From contig JAIEOJ010000277.1 in assembly GCA_019750575.1 (NCBI GenBank), positions 1-57,335 of the forward strand: DNA of 57,335 nt, in the 5' to 3' direction. This document shows, piece after piece, positions 54,685 to 57,335 of the stretch. The DNA comes from Rhodocyclaceae bacterium. GTDB taxonomy: Bacteria > Pseudomonadota > Gammaproteobacteria > Burkholderiales > Rhodocyclaceae. The first letter of the stretch is position 1. The number at the start of each line of letters is the position of its first letter. A program made the position numbers and the translations under genes. Below the pieces are notes generated by a model. The model was not told the origin of the DNA, did not search any database, and saw only the letters and a program-made list of their open reading frames with translations.

Positions 54685-54716
54685 AACCTTCTCCTAATAC
54701 TTTTTCTAAGGTCGAT

Positions 54717-55223
54717 TTAGTAACCGAACATGGCTTCCAGCGGACCCTTAGGCAGCGGAATCGTGAACCACACTTCAAACATGAAGAACAAGAAAACGTT
54801 CACCGGCACAGCGACCAGGATGGACTTGATGGCGCTGAACTTGCCCTGCCACATCATGAAGGCGATGATGAAGATGGCAGATGCCACGTAGATGCCAGTA
54901 AAGCCGATCACGGCAACGTAGACGATGCTCGGGATGAGCACGGCCATGACCATGCGAAGTTGTTCGTGTTCGACGAAGTCGCCAAGTTCCTTGCTATCGG
55001 CACGGAAAGCACTGATGGTCGTGACAATACCGCTGATAACAATCAGAAGGCCAACGTAGAAGGGGAACGAGCCCGACTCCGGACCGTCCGAACCCCAGCC
55101 GGCGCCGATGCGGTTACTGTCCCACATGACGATTGCGCCGAAGAGAGTGATGATGATGGCAGTGACGATTTCCGCCGACTTCTGGCTAATCGCGCCACCC
55201 TCGTTGTTGTGATTATCCTGCAT
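54717..55223 (-). CDS. tctB: Tripartite tricarboxylate transporter, small membrane subunit
   Basis: 168 aa with four membrane helices. Typical TctB features are SAEIVTAIIITLFGAIVMWDS, GPESGSFPFYVGLLIVISG and the C-terminal FTIPLPKGPLEAMFGY. ATG 55223 is preferred over an in-frame TTG at 55253. A hairpin separates it from the receptor gene tctC, consistent with lower expression of the membrane subunits. Confidence 0.93.
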   Translation of the reverse strand: MQDNHNNEGGAISQKSAEIVTAIIITLFGAIVMWDSNRIGAGWGSDGPESGSFPFYVGLLIVISGIVTTISAFRADSKELGDFVEHEQLRMVMAVLIPSIVYVAVIGFTGIYVASAIFIIAFMMWQGKFSAIKSILVAVPVNVFLFFMFEVWFTIPLPKGPLEAMFGY

Positions 55224-55254
55224 ATAAACTGCCCCGCGTTGAGGTTGATACAAA

Positions 55255-55286
55255 GACTGGCTAAACCGCGAGCGATTTAGCCAGTC
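55255..55286 (-). repeat. Intercistronic hairpin between tctC and tctB
   Basis: 11-bp perfect stem GACTGGCTAAA / TTTAGCCAGTC with a 10-nt loop. On the minus strand only TTTGTATC follows, so readthrough is expected. Confidence 0.7.
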
Positions 55287-55306
55287 AGTTTTTTACTACA
55301 AAACGA

Positions 55307-56326
55307 TTACTTGGCCAGGAAGCCAGCTTCTTGCATCAGCTGCTTGTGGTCGGCTTCTGCCTTGGTCAGCCAATCGGCAAATTCCTTGCCGGTCAGCACG
55401 GTCTGGCTGAAAGCACCCTTTTCCATGTATTCCTTCCACTCCGGCGTAGCCATCATCTTCTTGAAGACTTCGTTGAAGTAGGCGATCTGGTCAGCGGTCA
55501 CGCCCGGAGCCATGAAGATGCCGCGAAGCATCTGATAGTCGGTCGGGACACCAGCTTCCTTACAGGTCGGAATGTCGTTCCAGGACTGGGTGGCGGTCAC
55601 CTTGGTCTTGTACGGCAGGCGGACGTCGTCGAACACGCACTGGGCGGTCAGCGAGCCAGCACGCCATTGGGCGACAGCTTCAGCCGGGTTGTTCACGGTG
55701 GAGTCAACGTGGTTACCCACCAGTTGAACGGCCACTTCGCCACCGCCCTTGTAGGGGATGTAGCTGAACTTGGCGCCGGTAGCCTTTTCAAGACCCACGG
55801 TGATGATCTGGTCTTCCTGCTTGGAGCCGGTACCACCCATCTTGAACTTGCCCGGGCCAGCGGCCTTGGCAGCTTCAATGTAGTCCTTGGCGGACTTGTA
55901 GCCCTTTTCGGTGTTGGTCCACAGGATGAACTGGTCCAGTGCCAGCATGGCAACCGGGGTCATGTCCTTCCAGTTGAACGGAACACCAGTGGCCAGCGGC
56001 GTGGTGAACAGGTTCGACAGGGTGATGATGATCTTGTAGGGATCGCCCTTGCTGTTCTTGACCGACAGGAAGCCTTCGGCGCCAGCGCCGCCAGACTTGT
56101 TCACGACGACCAGGGGCTGCTTCATCAGGTTGTGCTTGACGATGATGCCTTGCATCAGACGAGCCATCTGGTCAGCGCCACCGCCGGTACCGGCCGGGAC
56201 GACGAACTCAACCTGCTTATCGGGTTCCCAGGCGGCCAGGGCCGACGTGGAAACGGAAGCAACCAGGCCAGCGCCCATCACGCCAACGAGAGCCTTGCCG
56301 AATGCGGATTTCATGGAAATTGCCAT
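55307..56326 (-). CDS. tctC: Bug-family tripartite tricarboxylate transporter receptor
   Basis: 339 aa. Signal peptide to about residue 32 (cleavage after ALA), then the Bug fold: WEPDKQVEFVVPAGTGGGADQMAR, VVNKSGGAGAEGF and a two-lobe pocket for a carboxylate. GAGGAGAA precedes ATG 56326. First gene of tctCBA, with a leader of roughly 350 nt if the TATATT box at 56681-56686 is its promoter. Confidence 0.95.
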   Translation of the reverse strand: MAISMKSAFGKALVGVMGAGLVASVSTSALAAWEPDKQVEFVVPAGTGGGADQMARLMQGIIVKHNLMKQPLVVVNKSGGAGAEGFLSVKNSKGDPYKIIITLSNLFTTPLATGVPFNWKDMTPVAMLALDQFILWTNTEKGYKSAKDYIEAAKAAGPGKFKMGGTGSKQEDQIITVGLEKATGAKFSYIPYKGGGEVAVQLVGNHVDSTVNNPAEAVAQWRAGSLTAQCVFDDVRLPYKTKVTATQSWNDIPTCKEAGVPTDYQMLRGIFMAPGVTADQIAYFNEVFKKMMATPEWKEYMEKGAFSQTVLTGKEFADWLTKAEADHKQLMQEAGFLAK

Positions 56327-56909
56327 AGTGCGGTTCTCCTCTAACTACATTGAAAGAATACAGCCACCATTTACTGCTGTTGCCGCCTGCTTCTGCCAAG
56401 CTGACCGGCAACTACCCAGAACTCTCTCGCGAAGAACCTGAGGCTCCGCCAGAAAGAACTGAATCCGGGCAGTTGATTAACGATCATCAGGACTGAAGGG
56501 ATGACCGACATCAACTGCTTAAAACTTTTCGGGTAGATGCGCTGCCTGAACGGCGCGCCTGTACCTCCCCTGTGCAACTCAATACCATGCGTGAAAACGA
56601 ACTGCCATTCACTTTTCCGCACTCGTGATCACTGCCATGACCACATCAACAAACCGGCTTCTTGCCCGATTAGCTGGGCGAATATACCACATCAATTCCG
56701 CAATAAGCGCGTTACGGAAAATTTCTCAAAACACCGAGCAGCCAAAAAAATCTCAACAAAAACAACAATATAAAAACACAACTTAACAACACATCAATTG
56801 CATGCCGGGATTAGGCTGAATGATCCCGCTCTTTTCTCCAGCATTGCAACGGTAATTCCGGAAAAAACGGATGCCCTTTCGGGCATCCGTTTTTCGTACA
56901 GGGTACTGC
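56327..56909. other. Long intergenic region upstream of tctC
   Basis: No convincing gene on either strand. It contains an extended -10 box (TGgTATATT on the minus strand, 56681-56686), a 9-bp inverted repeat GCAGTTGAT at 56469-56477 with its complement at 56510-56518 inside the presumed leader, an A-rich tract at 56740-56790, and the terminator at 56863-56894. Confidence 0.6.
56863..56894. terminator. Terminator downstream of the TerC-family gene
   Basis: 14-bp stem (aaaaacggatgccc / gggcatccgttttt) with loop TTTC and A/T tracts on both sides. Confidence 0.92.
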
Positions 56910-57335
56910 TTAGTGAGCAGCCTCGCCAGCCGGCTTCTTCGAAGCCAGGTACTTGCCGAGGGCAACCACAAACGCGGCGCCAATGAAAGGAGCAGCGGTT
57001 TCCAGCCAGGCGGCGTTCGCATGCAGCCAATCCTTGATGGCGCCATCATGCACAGCCATGTCGCCCGCCACATAACCCAGCAGTGCACCACCGATGGTGA
57101 TGATGATGGGGAAGCGGTCCATGACCTTCAGCAGCACTGCGCTACCGAAGATGATCAGCGGGATCGAGACGCCCAGACCGATGATCAGGAGCAGCAGGCT
57201 GCCCTTGGCAGCGGCGGCCACGGCGATCACGTTGTCGAGGGACATGACGAAGTCGGCGATCAGGATGGTCTTGACTGCGCCCATCATGTTGGATGCGCCT
57301 TCAAGGTCACCGTGTCCGTCTTCCGGCACCAGCAG
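56910..57335 (-). CDS. TerC/YjbE-family integral membrane protein (5' partial)
   Basis: 141 residues are visible; the frame is open to the right edge, so the N-terminus lies outside. The TerC signature ILIADFVMSLDNVIAVAAAA is present, with Asp residues in helices typical of metal-ion exporters. Four membrane helices can be seen. The family exports Mn2+ or other metals; which is not shown. Confidence 0.9.
   Translation of the reverse strand: MLVPEDGHGDLEGASNMMGAVKTILIADFVMSLDNVIAVAAAAKGSLLLLIIGLGVSIPLIIFGSAVLLKVMDRFPIIITIGGALLGYVAGDMAVHDGAIKDWLHANAAWLETAAPFIGAAFVVALGKYLASKKPAGEAAH

Noticed and set aside
53149-54720. Plus-strand frame of 523 codons opposite tctA
   Set aside because: TctA is full length with family motifs on the other strand; the plus frame is low-complexity.
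56371-56622. Minus-strand 83-codon frame in the region upstream of tctC
   Set aside because: GTG start without a ribosome-binding site, no hydrophobic or domain pattern, and it lies in the probable tctC leader.

Overview
The window is a high-GC chromosomal segment of a betaproteobacterium. It looks close to Rhodocyclales or Burkholderiales, but this is inferred from gene content and not from any rRNA. Supporting traits are a Bug/TctC tripartite carboxylate transporter, a PEP-CTERM envelope protein, VF530 and DUF1289 small proteins, RF3, the CmpA/NrtA-type cyanate transporter with cyanase, and many '-10' boxes of the form ggTATAATcgc. I see no rRNA, tRNA, CRISPR array, prophage or insertion sequence. 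Both ends cut genes: a MerR/B12 regulator on the left and a TerC-type membrane protein on the right.

Layout. 0-10 kb: a CarH-like MerR regulator, two small envelope proteins, prfC, two EamA exporters, OsmC, a membrane diguanylate cyclase, a TSUP exporter coupled to a small exported protein, and TenA. 10-16 kb: BON lipoprotein, Crp/Fnr regulator, pirin, hexose-6-phosphate mutarotase, and a cytoplasmic PAS histidine kinase with a NarL-type response regulator. 15.8-19.6 kb: a compact cyanate uptake and detoxification operon (substrate-binding protein, permease, ATPase, cyanase). 19.6-20.5 kb: a PEP-CTERM gene behind a sigma-54-like promoter with two upstream dyads. 20.5-26 kb: TetR/DUF1348 pair and lysS-kinase-mnmC, with genes joined by stop/start overlaps. 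26-29.4 kb: an outer-membrane barrel, a PstS-like periplasmic protein and a transmembrane diguanylate cyclase, likely one envelope-sensing c-di-GMP module. 29.4-35.4 kb: glycine-zipper protein, DUF1289, ung, RNase D-like exonuclease, tex, higBA and VF530. 35.6-39.8 kb: SelO, a cysteine-less DCC-like protein, an Spx/ArsC-like protein, Hsp33 lacking two of its four zinc cysteines, and a spermidine-synthase-like protein. 39.8-47.3 kb: RND pump plus adaptor, beta-class GST, old yellow enzyme and M20 amidohydrolase. 47.4-51.4 kb: bioA-bioF-bioD-DUF1857 with 4-nt overlaps, then a tiny two-helix membrane protein. 51.4-57.3 kb: thrC, a tctCBA operon and terC.

The most notable points are the sigma-54/PEP-CTERM promoter region, the barrel/PBP/DGC module, the degenerate redox switch in Hsp33, the cyanate-binding protein with an N-terminal Cys/His segment ahead of an internal Tat motif, and the lysS-kinase-mnmC coupling. 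Translational coupling is pervasive and several genes use GTG or TTG starts. All assignments come from reading sequence and from recalled family features; no database search was run.
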